DNA of 64,000 nt from Amphibalanus amphitrite. Lineage: Eukaryota > Arthropoda > Thecostraca > Balanomorpha > Balanidae. Location: the NCBI RefSeq assembly GCF_019059575.1, contig NW_024881854.1, forward strand, positions 248,001 to 312,000. Reading direction: 5' to 3'. Shown piece by piece: positions 23,962 to 34,473 of this stretch (its first letter is position 1; every line of letters begins with the position of its first letter). The position numbers and the translations under genes are program-made. A model generated the notes under the pieces. The model was given only the letters and a program-made list of their open reading frames with translations, was not told the DNA's origin and ran no database searches.

Positions 23962-25106
23962 CCCTCGCCCGTATTGGTGTTTTTCCAGCCGCGAACGTAA
24001 AAGGGGGGAGGTCCGTTGGACCCAACCCTTGCCGTTTCGCCCCTGATCAAGCTAGAGCGTCGCGGAAAAACGAGCGTATTGCATGTGACGAGAGGAAGCC
24101 GATCATACCCAACTTAAAGGTCCTAGGTCATTGTTTGACCTTCCAGGTCAGGTCAATGACCCAAAAGTCGGGGAAATCGGGACCTGTTAGAACTTCGTAA
24201 AATGTGGCTACTCTGGGTTATTCGGGGTGCTGATCACGAATATCCTGTTAGTTTTTTAATCAAAGATAATGTCTTCATGCATTTAGGCCTGGTCGGGTCA
24301 GGTCAGGTCAGGTCAGGTCAGGTCAGGTCAATCAGTAGGGGTTCTGCCGGGTATTCGTTGTAGGTGTCAACCGCCTCTGACAGCTTCATAACATGTAACG
24401 AAGGCACCAAAACTACTTCGTAAATCTTCATATGGTTGCTAAATTCGAATTCAGCTCCAAAAACTGGCCTTGAGGCATGTAAAATTTGAAAAGTGAACCG
24501 AGGTCACCAAAGGTCAATGAAACGATGTAAAGATGTCAGGGTCAGGTTCAAGGTGAACCTAGGTCATCTTAAACACTGCGTTTTAGGCAAGCTGAATTTA
24601 CTTTTCGTTAAGTTTCTTTGACTGCATTTTTGGTAAAAGCTTCTCAATTCATGATCTCATGTAACAGGGACACACAAACCAATCGGTGCACACATCACTA
24701 TACACAGACACAAACACAGAAATACAAACACAAAACATTGACCCTGACCTAACCTGACCTGAAATGACCCCAGTCAGCAAAAACTTAGTCGGATAGTGTG
24801 ACAAAGAGCTGTTCTAGCTGGCTTGGCACCAATACTGCAGCATCATCGGTATATGATGGGCACTGCTTTGCACGTGATCCAACGGTGACCCCATACAGCA
24901 ACATTTTTTAGTTTGACCTGACCTGAAACGTCAATGACTACACATTGAGGTAAAATTGGATACCATTGGATTTGTCTCTTCCAAAGAAATCTGTTGGTTT
25001 TTACCGCGGAGCTCTATCTCCAGCAGGAACGAAATGGCGCGGGGGTATAGCATCCCCTCCATGTGCGCTCTACGGTGGAAAAATGGCATGCGTGGGCGAG
25101 GGTTAA
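23958..25106. mobile_element. Family K TTAA element
   Basis: Starts TTAACCCTCGCCCGTATTGG and ends TGCGTGGGCGAGGGTTAA. It shares its first TTAA with family J and its last with family F. The interior has a run of directly repeated GGTCA at 24295-24330 and an AGGTCAATGACCC element at 24150-24162. Confidence 0.65.
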
Positions 25107-26294
25107 CCCCCGCCCCAGTGGCGGTCTCAGCCAACTTCGCCCTAGTGGGGGGGGGGGGCATATGTTACCACCCACCTCTAACTCAAAAACTAAGAGGGCT
25201 AGGAAGACGCGGTAAAAAGCAGTCGATAGCTCTCAATGCGTACGTTTGAAAGTACTGGGTCATTTTCATCTTAGAACAATATTGGGGTCACTGGAGGTCA
25301 TCAAAGGTCAAAATTTGCCAAATGTCATTATATTTCTCAGAAAACATGCATTTATCTCAGGAACTATGATAGCTAGAAAAACGAATGGAAAAGCAACCGA
25401 TAGCTTTTTAACTCTTCTTATGAAAAAGTCATCATCAAAATTGACCTCAGGTCAACGGTTTAGCCTCCAGAGGGCAAAAACTCCAAAAATAGCTGTTTTT
25501 ACGAAAAGTGTTTTTCGACAATAACTTTCGACTAAAAAAAACCACGACATTTCTATTGCCAGAATCGTGTTCCTCTCGCCGAGACGCGTCGAATGAACTA
25601 AAATTTGACCTTGAAAGGTCAACTTGAAAATTTGACCTCAGGTCAAGGTCATGACCTGACCGGAAAAGGTCATGTTGCATATCAATCGATGCGTCTCGGC
25701 AAGACAAACACAATGAGGCCATCCCCAGCGTTCTATCTCTTTCCAATCGAGAGTTATTGGCAAAAATCTGTTTGTAGCCTCAAATGACCTCGGATGACCT
25801 TTCTAGAGGCTATCAGCAAAAATGACACCTTGGTCATCACGGGTGGTCCAAATCATTGTGATTCTGAAATATTTGGACTGTTCCTATGCGTACACACGGA
25901 TCTAGAGACATTTTCATTTTCCTCCATTGCCTTATAATGGTAAGGTCACGACACTGACCTGACCTTAGGTCACAGATATAAAAAATCCGAGATATACAAA
26001 TTGTAGGCGTCTATAACATCATGCAATCCACCAAGTTTGAAACCTTTCTGATAAACACTGCAGGCTGGACATGATCGCAAACTTTTTTTTAGGCTTGGTC
26101 AGTTAACTTGACCTGGTGACCTGACCTGACATGACCTGGGGTCAAAAATTTCACACATTGTCCAAAATTGATGTACCAAAAGCTACCCCAAGCGGCGCGG
26201 CGCTACGCCCCGTGTTTTTTTTTTTATTTACACGCAAAAAACGCGACAGGGTGGTAACATATGCCCCCCCCCCCCCCACTGGGGCGAAGGTTAA
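25103..26294. mobile_element. Family F TTAA element, complete copy
   Basis: TTAACCCCCGCCCCAGTGGC at the left, CACTGGGGCGAAGGTTAA at the right, 1192 bases. It is nearly collinear with 17949-19131, including the central inverted repeat at 25560-25712. Confidence 0.8.
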
Positions 26295-26743
26295 AAAACT
26301 AACCCCGACCACTCTAAGTAGGTACCCTGTCCAGTGTCCACCGACTGCCGTCCTGTGTTCTTATCAAACATCATGGGCTAGATGGCGATAGTAATGACGC
26401 TGATACTGAACAGTTCTAGTCATGTACAGTACCGCGAGTCAGTGTCTTATTTGTTACATTATCACCGTGAGGCACGATGCAGTGTTCATTATTTGAATAA
26501 ATCGTAAAAATGAAAAATCACTTTTTGAGCAAATCGTAACGAATCGTAAAAACAAATGCATAAAAAAAATGTTGAGCGAAGTAACTAGATTTTGCAACTC
26601 TGTTGCCCATGCTGATAAATGGCATGCCATAACACAAGGTCTTTTACATTGTACTATGAATAGTGATCCAGTTTTATTTCGATTTGGTCGCCTATCGACC
26701 GTCCTCCCAGCATATGACTTCTGCCTGACCTGCTGTGTTCCAG
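26295..26743 (+). other. Spacer or intron before the coiled-coil exon
   Basis: An open frame runs from 26569 into the exon below, but the segment before 26744 has an AT-rich composition and ends in a strong acceptor tract (CTGACCTGCTGTGTTCCAG). It is therefore read as intron, and the first exon of the gene was not found. Confidence 0.45.
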
Positions 26744-27514
26744 ACTCGCCACAGGGTGACCGCGACGGAGAGATCGAAGACGAGAAGCAGCACTGCGATG
26801 AGGAGGAGCGGCCATCAGATGGTCCTCCTCGCCCAAACCAAGGGCGATGTCAGGAGCTGAAACCGAGAGGTGCCGCACACAGTCGCAGCGGTCTGAACAA
26901 GAAACACGCAGAGGAGCGTCGGCAGCAGGAGCAGGAGCACGGCAAGGAGTGGCAGGAGCTGGACGAACGTCACTATGAGGAGCGCATTGAGCTTCATCAG
27001 CAGCACAGGGGGGACACCAGATGCATCAACATGCCGTCTGAGGACCAGTTAAGGCAGTTGGATCGCTCCCACCAGAAGCAGTGGGAAGAACTCCTACAGA
27101 CCCTGCAACAGCAGTGTCGAGAGCTGGAGCTCAGACACCAGAGAGAGTTACGAGAGCTGGAACAGAGACGCCAGAGAGAGCCACGAGAGCTGGAACAGAG
27201 ACGCCAGAGAGAGCCACGAGAGCTGGAACAGAGACGCCAGAGAGAGCCACGAGAGCTGGAACAGAGACACCAGAGAGAGCCACGAGAGCTGGAACAGAGA
27301 CGCCAGAGAGAGCCACGAGAGCTGGAACAGAGACGCCAGAGAGAGCCACGAGAGCTGGAACAGAGACGCCAGAGAGAGCCACGAGAGCTGGAACAGAGAC
27401 GCCAGAGAGAGTTACGAGAGCTGGAACAGAGACGCCAGAGAGAGCCACGAGAGCTGGAACAGAGACGCCAGAGAGAGCCACGAGAGCTGGAACAGAGACA
27501 CCCCAACGAGGATG
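26744..27514 (+). CDS. Coiled-coil exon with twelve 11-residue repeats
   Basis: A 771-base exon between the acceptor at 26741-26743 and the donor GTGAGC at 27515, entering and leaving in the same phase (one base of a split codon). It encodes about 257 residues. There is an acidic start (DRDGEIEDEK), a polar Glu/Gln/His/Arg-rich helix (AEERRQQEQEH), then from 27118 to 27513 exactly twelve 33-base units, consensus RELEQRRQREP. The array ends on the last full codon before the donor. Eleven-residue (hendecad) periodicity is typical of near-straight coiled coils such as those in LEA-like or trichohyalin-like filament proteins. The Pro in most units is unusual for a helix and may instead give short helical segments. 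No catalytic domain is seen, and no known family can be named. It is the first of two clearly coding exons; upstream exons are not located. All other frames across the repeat are open only because the unit is 33 bases. Confidence 0.7.
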
Positions 27515-28010
27515 GTGAGCGGCAGGCTTAGAACTCAGATGGTGAAGTCGAATTTACATTGAAACAGTCAGACGTCAAAATGTTTCTGAGCACCCACGCT
27601 ATTTACGTGGGAAAGAAAACGTGATTTGTTTGACCCGAACCTTATTAAGACACCCTCACAATGTTTTGTAAATACTTTTTGAAAGCTGGCCGAATTGAGC
27701 TAATTTTTCTTATATACTGAGTCCTCATTTTCTTACATTCACAAAATAAATACACATGTTATCCTTACGAGAGCCCAATGTAATTAATTTATCTTTAAAG
27801 ATTTCTACCTCCGTTTGATCTGTATCAGAATCGCTTTGTCCCTCTATTTTCTCTCTGTCCCTTTGCCCTAAGAGGTGTCCCTGACTCTGTTCGATACGAA
27901 ATTTTATTTATTTTCTTCTCTCCCATCGATCCAAGAACTCATATTCTTTCTGTCCTTCTCTGGCCAGCTTGTTCAACGACGTGAATTGTATTGGCCCTGA
28001 TCTGCTGCAG
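27515..28010 (+). other. Intron between the two coiled-coil exons
   Basis: AT-rich 496-base sequence with donor GTGAGC and acceptor CTGCTGCAG. It holds AATAAA-like strings at 27746 but no gene. Confidence 0.5.
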
Positions 28011-28221
28011 AATCTGACGAGGAGCGGCAAGACCGGCGTCTCAGTCAGAGGCTGTTCGAGGCGAGCGAAAGACACCGCCGACAGCAGCTCCAGCTCAGTG
28101 AACGACACCGCCAGGAGCTGGAGGAGCAGGAGAGCCGACACCGCCAGGAGAGGAAGGATCTGGAGCGGCGCCTCAGCCGCCGGCGGCACGGCCAGGGGAG
28201 GCACCATGGACACTGACCGCC
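28011..28221 (+). CDS. Second coiled-coil exon, with TGA near its end
   Basis: The acceptor is TCTGCTGCAG at 28001-28010 and the donor GTGAGT at 28222. The split codon from 27514 joins as GAA, giving SDEERQDRRLSQRLFEASER and a continuing Arg/Gln/Glu-rich heptad-like helix (RHRQELEEQESRHRQERK), then a His-rich tail GQGRHHGH and TGA at 28214-28216. The seamless continuation of composition and frame across the intron strongly supports both exons. The TGA is followed by C (UGA-C, a leaky context in many animals) and lies eight bases before the donor. If read through, or absent in other alleles, the frame enters the mini-exon array in the right phase. Otherwise this is the C terminus. Confidence 0.65.
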
Positions 28222-28470
28222 GTGAGTATAGGCTCTGAAACAAACGGTATGCGGTAAATGACGTGTTATTAGTTGGTCAGTCACTGAGCGGCGCCATGAA
28301 CACTGACCGCCCCGTGAGTATAGGCTCTGAAACAAACGGTATGCGGTAAATGACGTGTTATTAGTTGGTCAGTCACTGAGCGGCGCCATGGACACTGACC
28401 GCCCCGTGAGTATAGGCTCTGAAACATACGGTATGCGGTAAATGACGTGTTATTAGTTGGTCAGCCTCAG
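28190..28470 (+). repeat. Three tandem copies of a 90-92 base unit spanning the exon end
   Basis: The phrase GCACCATGGACACTGACCGC, the donor GTGAGTATAGG and the first 60 intron bases are repeated at 28204, 28294 and 28386. Copies two and three carry CCCC rather than CC before GTGAGT. Three alternative donors thus follow one acceptor. Confidence 0.75.
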
Positions 28471-28538
28471 TGGCGGGTAGAGCGGTACTGAATGGCCGGT
28501 CTGGACCTGCCTGTTTACTCAGTCGGACCAGCAGTTCG

Positions 28539-31500
28539 GGTGTGGGAGTGACGTCACACCACTGTCAGACCCGGTGTGGGATAGCGGTAGCGACACGGCG
28601 GGTGTGGGAGTGACGTCACACCACTGCCAGACCCGGTGTGGGATAGCGGTAGCGACACGGCGGGTGTGGGAGTGACGTCACACCTCTGTCAGACCCGGTG
28701 TGGGATAGCGGTAGCGACACGGCGGGTGTGGGAGTGACGTCACACCACTGTCAGACCCGGTGTGGGATAGCGGTAGCGACACGGCGGGTGTGGGAGTGAC
28801 GTCACACCTCTGTCAGACCCGGTGAGGGATAGCGGTAGCGACTCAGCAGGTGTGGGAGTGACGTCACACCACTGTCAGACCCGGTGAGGGATAGCGGTAG
28901 CGACACGGCGGGTGTGGGAGTGACGTCACACCACTGTCAGACCCGGTGTGGGATAGCGGTAGCGACACGGCGGGTGTGGGAGTGACGTCATACAACTGTC
29001 AGGCACGGTGTGGGATAGCAGTAGCGACACGGCGGGTGTGGGAGTGACGTCACACCACTGTCAGACCCGGTGTGGGATAGCGGTAGCGACACGGCGGGTG
29101 TGGGAGTGACGTCACACCACTGTCAGACCCGGTGTGGGATAGCGGTAGCGACACGGCGGGTGTGGGAGTGACGTCACACCACTGTCAGACCCGGTGTGGG
29201 ATAGCGGTAGCGACACGGCGGGTGTGGGAGTGACGTCACACCTCTGTCAGACCCGGTGAGGGATAGCGGTAGCGACTCAGCAGGTGTGGGAGTGACGTCA
29301 CACCACTGTCAGACCCGGTGTGGGATAGCGGTAGCGACACGGCGGGTGTGGGAGTGACGTCACACCACTGTCAGACCCGGTGTGGGATAGCGGTAGCGAC
29401 ACGGCGGGTGTGGGAGTGACGTCACACCTCTGTCAGACCCGGTGTGGGATAGCGGTAGCGACACGGCGGGTGTGGGAGTGACGTCACACCACTGTCAGAC
29501 CCGGTGTGGGATAGCGGTAGCGACACGGCGGGTGTGGGAGTGACGTCACACCACTGTCAGACCCGGTGTGGGATAGCGGTAGCGCGACACGGCGGGTGCG
29601 GGAGTGACGTCACACCACTGTCAGACCCGGTGTGGGATAGCGGTAGCGACACGGCGGGTGTGGGAGTGACGTCACACCTCTGTCAGACCCGGTGTGGGAT
29701 AGCGGTAGCGACACGGCGGGTGTGGGAGTGACGTCACACCACTGTCAGACCCGGTGTGGGATAGCGGTAGCGACACGGCGGGTGTGGGAGTGACGTCACA
29801 CCTCTGTCAGACCCGGTGAGGGATAGCGGTAGCGACTCAGCAGGTGTGGGAGTGACGTCACACCACTGTCAGACCCGGTGTGGGATAGCGGTAGCGACAC
29901 GGCGGGTGTGGGAGTGACGTCACACCACTGCCAGACCCGGTGTGGGATAGCGGTAGCGACACGGCGGGTGTGGGAGTGACGTCACACCACTGTCAGACCC
30001 GGTGTGGGATAGCGGTAGCGACACGGCGGGTGTGGGAGTGACGTCATACAACTGTCAGGCACGGTGTGGGATAGCAGTAGCGACACGGCGGGTGTGGGAG
30101 TGACGTCACACCACTGTCAGACCCGGTGTGGGATAGCGGTAGCGACTCGGCGGGTGTGGGAGTGACGTCACACCACTGTCAGACCCGGTGTGGGATAGCG
30201 GTAGCGACACGGCGGGTGTGGGAGTGACGTCACACCACTGTCAGACCCGGTGTGGGATAGCGGTAGCGACACGGCGGGTGTGGGAGTGACGTCACACCAC
30301 TGCCAGACCCGGTGTGGGATAGCGGTAGCGACACGGCGGGTGTGGGAGTGACGTCACACCACTGTCAGACCCGGTGTGGGATAGCGGTAGCGACACGGCG
30401 GGTGTGGGAGTGACGTCACACCTCTGTCAGACCCGGTGAGGGATAGCGGTAGCGACACGGCGGGTGTGGGAGTGACGTCACACCACTGTCAGACCCGGTG
30501 TGGGATAGCGGTAGCGACACGGCGGGTGTGGGAGTGACGTCACACCACTGTCAGACCCGGTGTGGGATAGCGGTAGCGACACGGCGGGTGTGGGAGTGAC
30601 GTCACACCACTGCCAGACCCGGTGTGGGATAGCGGTAGCGACACGGCGGGTGTGGGAGTGACGTCACACCACTGTCAGACCCGGTGTGGGATAGCGGTAG
30701 CGACACGGCGGGTGTGGGAGTGACGTCATACAACTGTCAGGCACGGTGTGGGATAGCAGTAGCGACACGGCGGGTGTGGGAGTGACGTCACACCACTGTC
30801 AGACCCGGTGTGGGATAGCGGTAGCGACACGGCGGGTGTGGGAGTGACGTCACACCACTGTCAGACCCGGTGTGGGATAGCGGTAGCGACACGGCGGGTG
30901 TGGGAGTGACGTCACACCACTGTCAGACCCGGTGTGGGATAGCGGTAGCGACACGGCGGGTGTGGGAGTGACGTCACACCTCTGTCAGACCCGGTGAGGG
31001 ATAGCGGTAGCGACTCAGCAGGTGTGGGAGTGACGTCACACCACTGTCAGACCCGGTGTGGGATAGCGGTAGCGACACGGCGGGTGTGGGAGTGACGTCA
31101 CACCACTGTCAGACCCGGTGTGGGATAGCGGTAGCGACACGGCGGGTGTGGGAGTGACGTCACACCTCTGTCAGACCCGGTGTGGGATAGCGGTAGCGAC
31201 ACGGCGGGTGTGGGAGTGACGTCACACCACTGTCAGACCCGGTGTGGGATAGCGGTAGCGACACGGCGGGTGTGGGAGTGACGTCACACCACTGTCAGAC
31301 CCGGTGTGGGATAGCGGTAGCGCGACACGGCGGGTGCGGGAGTGACGTCACACCACTGTCAGACCCGGTGTGGGATAGCGGTAGCGACACGGCGGGTGTG
31401 GGAGTGACGTCACACCTCTGTCAGACCCGGTGTGGGATAGCGGTAGCGACACGGCGGGTGTGGGAGTGACGTCACACCACTGTCAGACCCGGTGTGGGAT

Positions 31501-32460
31501 AGCGGTAGCGACACGGCGGGTGTGGGAGTGACGTCACACCTCTGTCAGACCCGGTGAGGGATAGCGGTAGCGACTCAGCAGGTGTGGGAGTGACGTCACA
31601 CCACTGTCAGACCCGGTGTGGGATAGCGGTAGCGACACGGCGGGTGTGGGAGTGACGTCACACCACTGCCAGACCCGGTGTGGGATAGCGGTAGCGAGAG
31701 CGACACGGCGGGTGTGGGAGTGACGTCACACCACTGTCAGACCCGGTGTGGGATAGCGGTAGCGACACGGCGGGTGTGGGAGTGACGTCATACAACTGTC
31801 AGGCACGGTGTGGGATAGCAGTAGCGACACGGCGGGTGTGGGAGTGACGTCACACCACTGTCAGACCCGGTGTGGGATAGCGGTAGCGACTCGGCGGGTG
31901 TGGGAGTGACGTCACACCACTGTCAGACCCGGTGTGGGATAGCGGTAGCGACACGGCGGGTGTGGGAGTGACGTCACACCACTGTCAGACCCGGTGTGGG
32001 ATAGCGGTAGCGACACGGCGGGTGTGGGAGTGACGTCACACCACTGCCAGACCCGGTGTGGGATAGCGGTAGCGACACGGCGGGTGTGGGAGTGACGTCA
32101 CACCACTGTCAGACCCGGTGAGGGATAGCGGTAGCGACACGGCGGGTGTGGGAGTGACGTCACACCACTGTCAGACCCGGTGTGGGATAGCGGTAGCGAC
32201 ACGGCGGGTGTGGGAGTGACGTCACACCACTGTCAGACCCGGTGTGGGACAGCGGTAGCGACACGGCGGGTGTGGGAGTGACGTCACACCACTGTCAGAC
32301 CCGGTGTGGGACAGCGGTAGCGACACGGCGGGTGTGGGAGTGACGCCACACCACTGTCAGACCCGGTGTGGGATAGCGGTAGCGACACGGCGGGTGTGGG
32401 AGTGACGTCACACCACTGTCAGACCCGGTGTGGGATAGCGGTAGCGACACGGCGGGTGTG
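28539..32460 (+). repeat. Minisatellite: 63 units of 62 bases, one TGACGTCA each
   Basis: Unit consensus runs from GTGTGGGAGTGACGTCACAC through CTGTCAGACCCGGTGTGGGA to TAGCGGTAGCGACACGGCGG. The first TGACGTCA is at 28549 and the last at 32403. Their distance, 3854, equals 62 x 62 plus 10, and the ten extra bases are two CG insertions (about 29583 and 31322) and one GAGAGC insertion (about 31697). One unit has TGACGCCA (32341). Variants (TACAACTGTCAGGCAC at 28991, 30047, 30729 and 31791) show a higher-order period of 28 units. The array lies between the coiled-coil exons and the mini-exon array, inside an intron if they are one gene. Confidence 0.95.
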
Positions 32461-32504
32461 GCTGTCAATATCAGGGGACCTAAAACTGGACACTGGTGTT
32501 TCAG

Positions 32505-32562
32505 ATCACCACACACGTCACCATCACCAGCAGTGACAGCACCACCGGCACCACCGGCAGGC
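32505..32562 (+). CDS. Mini-exon 1 of array
   Basis: Acceptor GGTGTTTCAG, donor GTGAGT at 32563, 58 bases. Only the Pro/Ala register (SPHTSPSPAVTAPPAPPAG) both is open and leads into an open exon 2. The His register has TGA, and the third register makes exon 2 hit TGA. It needs two carried bases, the phase in which the exon ending at 28221 leaves. The function of the encoded tract is unknown. Confidence 0.5.
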
Positions 32563-32804
32563 GTGAGTACACCAACGGCAGTCGAGTCCAGCTTCATGGC
32601 TTCCGAAACCAAGATCAAGTGAACTGCCGTTGACTTAGAGTTACCGTAAATGATAATACAGCTACTATAAGACAATGTATGATGTTATTTTTACAATTTT
32701 TCTGCTAACTCAAAATATTTGTGATTGTAATTCTGCTTCTTTAGCGTTGTATCTAAGATATAAACATCAAAGACGACATTAATAACTAGCGCCTTCTATT
32801 TCAG

Positions 32805-32901
32805 ATCCACCATCACCACCGTCCCCAGCATGACCATCACCATCACCATCACCATTACCAGCACCACCGGCTCCGGGATCAAACCCGCCACCAGCATGTC
32901 C
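32805..32901 (+). CDS. Mini-exon 2 of array
   Basis: Acceptor GCCTTCTATTTCAG, donor GTAAGT at 32902, 97 bases. In the chain from exon 1 it reads in the His register (IHHHHRPQHDHHHHHHYQHH, then RLRDQTRHQ). The Pro register is closed by TGA. Its sequence is paralogous to exons 4, 7 and 10. Confidence 0.5.
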
Positions 32902-33053
32902 GTAAGTGTCGAATCATAAAATGACAATGGACATGTAAAACTCAAAACCTTTTTCCAATCGTCCTAATTTTGACCAAATTCCTCTGTTTGTGTTACTTCT
33001 TGCTCTTACAGTTTGTAACACGCTGATCTAAAAACATACTGACTGTTTTTCAG

Positions 33054-33132
33054 ATCGTCTACCATCACCGCCATCACCAGCACCACCACCATCACCACCG
33101 GCTCCAAGACCCAGTCACCGCCACAAGCCTCC
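33054..33132 (+). CDS. Mini-exon 3 of array
   Basis: Acceptor CTGACTGTTTTTCAG, donor GTGAGT at 33133, 79 bases. In the chain it reads HRLPSPPSPAPPPSPPAP. By sequence and by its downstream intron (GTGAGTACAGACGGGAT) it is a paralogue of exons 6 and 9 but carries a small length difference. Exons 1-3 sum to 234 bases, a multiple of three. Confidence 0.5.
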
Positions 33133-33576
33133 GTGAGTACAGACGGGATGTCCGGGCAGACTGTTCTCTGTTGCTTGTCTCTAGGAAAAAAAACATTTGA
33201 CGTTGCTGAATGATGCAGAAACTATAAGAAACTAAAAATGAAAACAAGAATAAAGCAGTGAAATATTTGATTTCTTTCATTGTCTTCGTTAGGTACATTT
33301 ATACTTATTTGGTCTATCAAATTGTCAGTTCCCACTCTTCTTTGATCTTACCAATAAATAGTCCTTTACTTGGAATGAAAAACACCATAAACGTATTCTT
33401 TTTTCAGTTATATATTTCTCGGTCTTGCTTAATGTTATCGATACTTTTTGTATTGAATGTACTTGTCCGAACATTTTTGTTTATTTTGCCGTAGACATTG
33501 CTACCACTCTGTCTGTATGATGAGGTGATCGTTTGGTCTGTCATATAGAATGATTCAATCGTTTATATTATTTCAG

Positions 33577-33662
33577 GTCCGCCATCACCACCATCACCAT
33601 CATCATCACCATTACCGCCACCAGCACCACCGGCTCCGGGATCAAGCCCGCCACCAGCGTCC
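33577..33662 (+). CDS. Mini-exon 4 of array (Thr/Ser register)
   Basis: Acceptor TATATTATTTCAG, donor GTGAGT at 33663, 86 bases (2 mod 3). In the chain it reads SAITTITIIITITATSTTG then SGIKPATSV. It is the first exon of the three-exon module 4-5-6, and its flanks are repeated around exons 7 and 10. Confidence 0.55.
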
Positions 33663-33922
33663 GTGAGTGTCTTATCATTGAATGCATCCTGAAACGTAAA
33701 ACTTGTTCTTTCCGCAATGTTACATAGGATTTGTGGTCCATATTTTTTTTTTCATAATCAGATCGATAGGAATAACAAATAGTAATATTGATATAATGAT
33801 ACAACAATAATAACGGATTCCGTCAGGATTTTGCTGACCGTAGGACGGGTTGAGAGGTGAATCCACTGTATTTTATAGGAGTTCTATCGGTTTGCGGTTA
33901 ATTTGTATTTCCTCCTTTTCAG

Positions 33923-34056
33923 ATCATCTACCAGCACCACCACCAGCACCACCGTCCTCAACACCAAGCCCGCCACCACCAGCAACACCGGCCTCAGCAC
34001 CAAGCCCGCCACCACCAGCACCACCGGCCTCAGCACCAAGCCCGCCACCAGCCTCC
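33923..34056 (+). CDS. Mini-exon 5 of array (Pro/Ala register)
   Basis: Acceptor TTCCTCCTTTTCAG, donor GTGAGT at 34057, 134 bases. In the chain it reads HHLPAPPPAPPSSTPSPPPP and two more PASAPSPPPP-type repeats, ending at a whole codon. Three internal 36-base repeats explain its greater length than exon 8. Confidence 0.55.
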
Positions 34057-34299
34057 GTGAGTATCTTATTATCAAGTGACCATAAAAGCGTATATTTTTG
34101 TATTTTAGTCGTAAGTTCGAGACACACTGATATTTCATTTTCCATCACCAATTTTTTATCGATAGGCTACATATTTTATTGTAACATATATTTCATCAGG
34201 AATGCAGTGCTAATTAGCGCAAGAGGTGTTGAAATTGGCGCAATAGTTTTCTTACAGTGAATAACAATTGGAGCTCAACATGTGCTACTTCTCTTCCAG

Positions 34300-34361
34300 G
34301 TCATCTACCATCACCACCACCAGCACCACCGGCTCCGGGACCAAGCCCGCCACCAGTCTCC
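34300..34361 (+). CDS. Mini-exon 6 of array (His register)
   Basis: Acceptor CTTCTCTTCCAG, donor GTGAGT at 34362, 62 bases. In the chain it reads VIYHHHHQHHRLRDQARHQS with two bases left. Exons 4-6 total 282 bases, a multiple of three, so the module preserves the overall register. Confidence 0.55.
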
Positions 34362-34473
34362 GTGAGTACAGACGGGATATCGGCGGGAACACAGTCTTCT
34401 GTACCGCACGACTCAGTAGTTTGATATTTAGCCAACATATGGCTCTGGCATACAGCGCCTGAAGCATGCTGTA

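Noticed and set aside
24295-24330. Run of GGTCA repeats as a telomere-like repeat
   Set aside because: It lies inside a TTAA element, is only a few units long and matches the same run in another copy at 11139.
26997-27506. Antisense and +1 ORFs across the coiled-coil repeat
   Set aside because: A 33-base repeat without stops keeps all its frames open; only the RELEQRRQREP frame continues across a splice site into the next exon.
29504-31469. Two identical 75-residue ORFs in the 62-base array
   Set aside because: They result from local 2-base insertions shifting the frame, and they are copies of the same higher-order block. No start context or splice support.
28539-32460. CRISPR-like array
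   Set aside because: The whole 62-base unit repeats without unique spacers, and the setting is eukaryotic.
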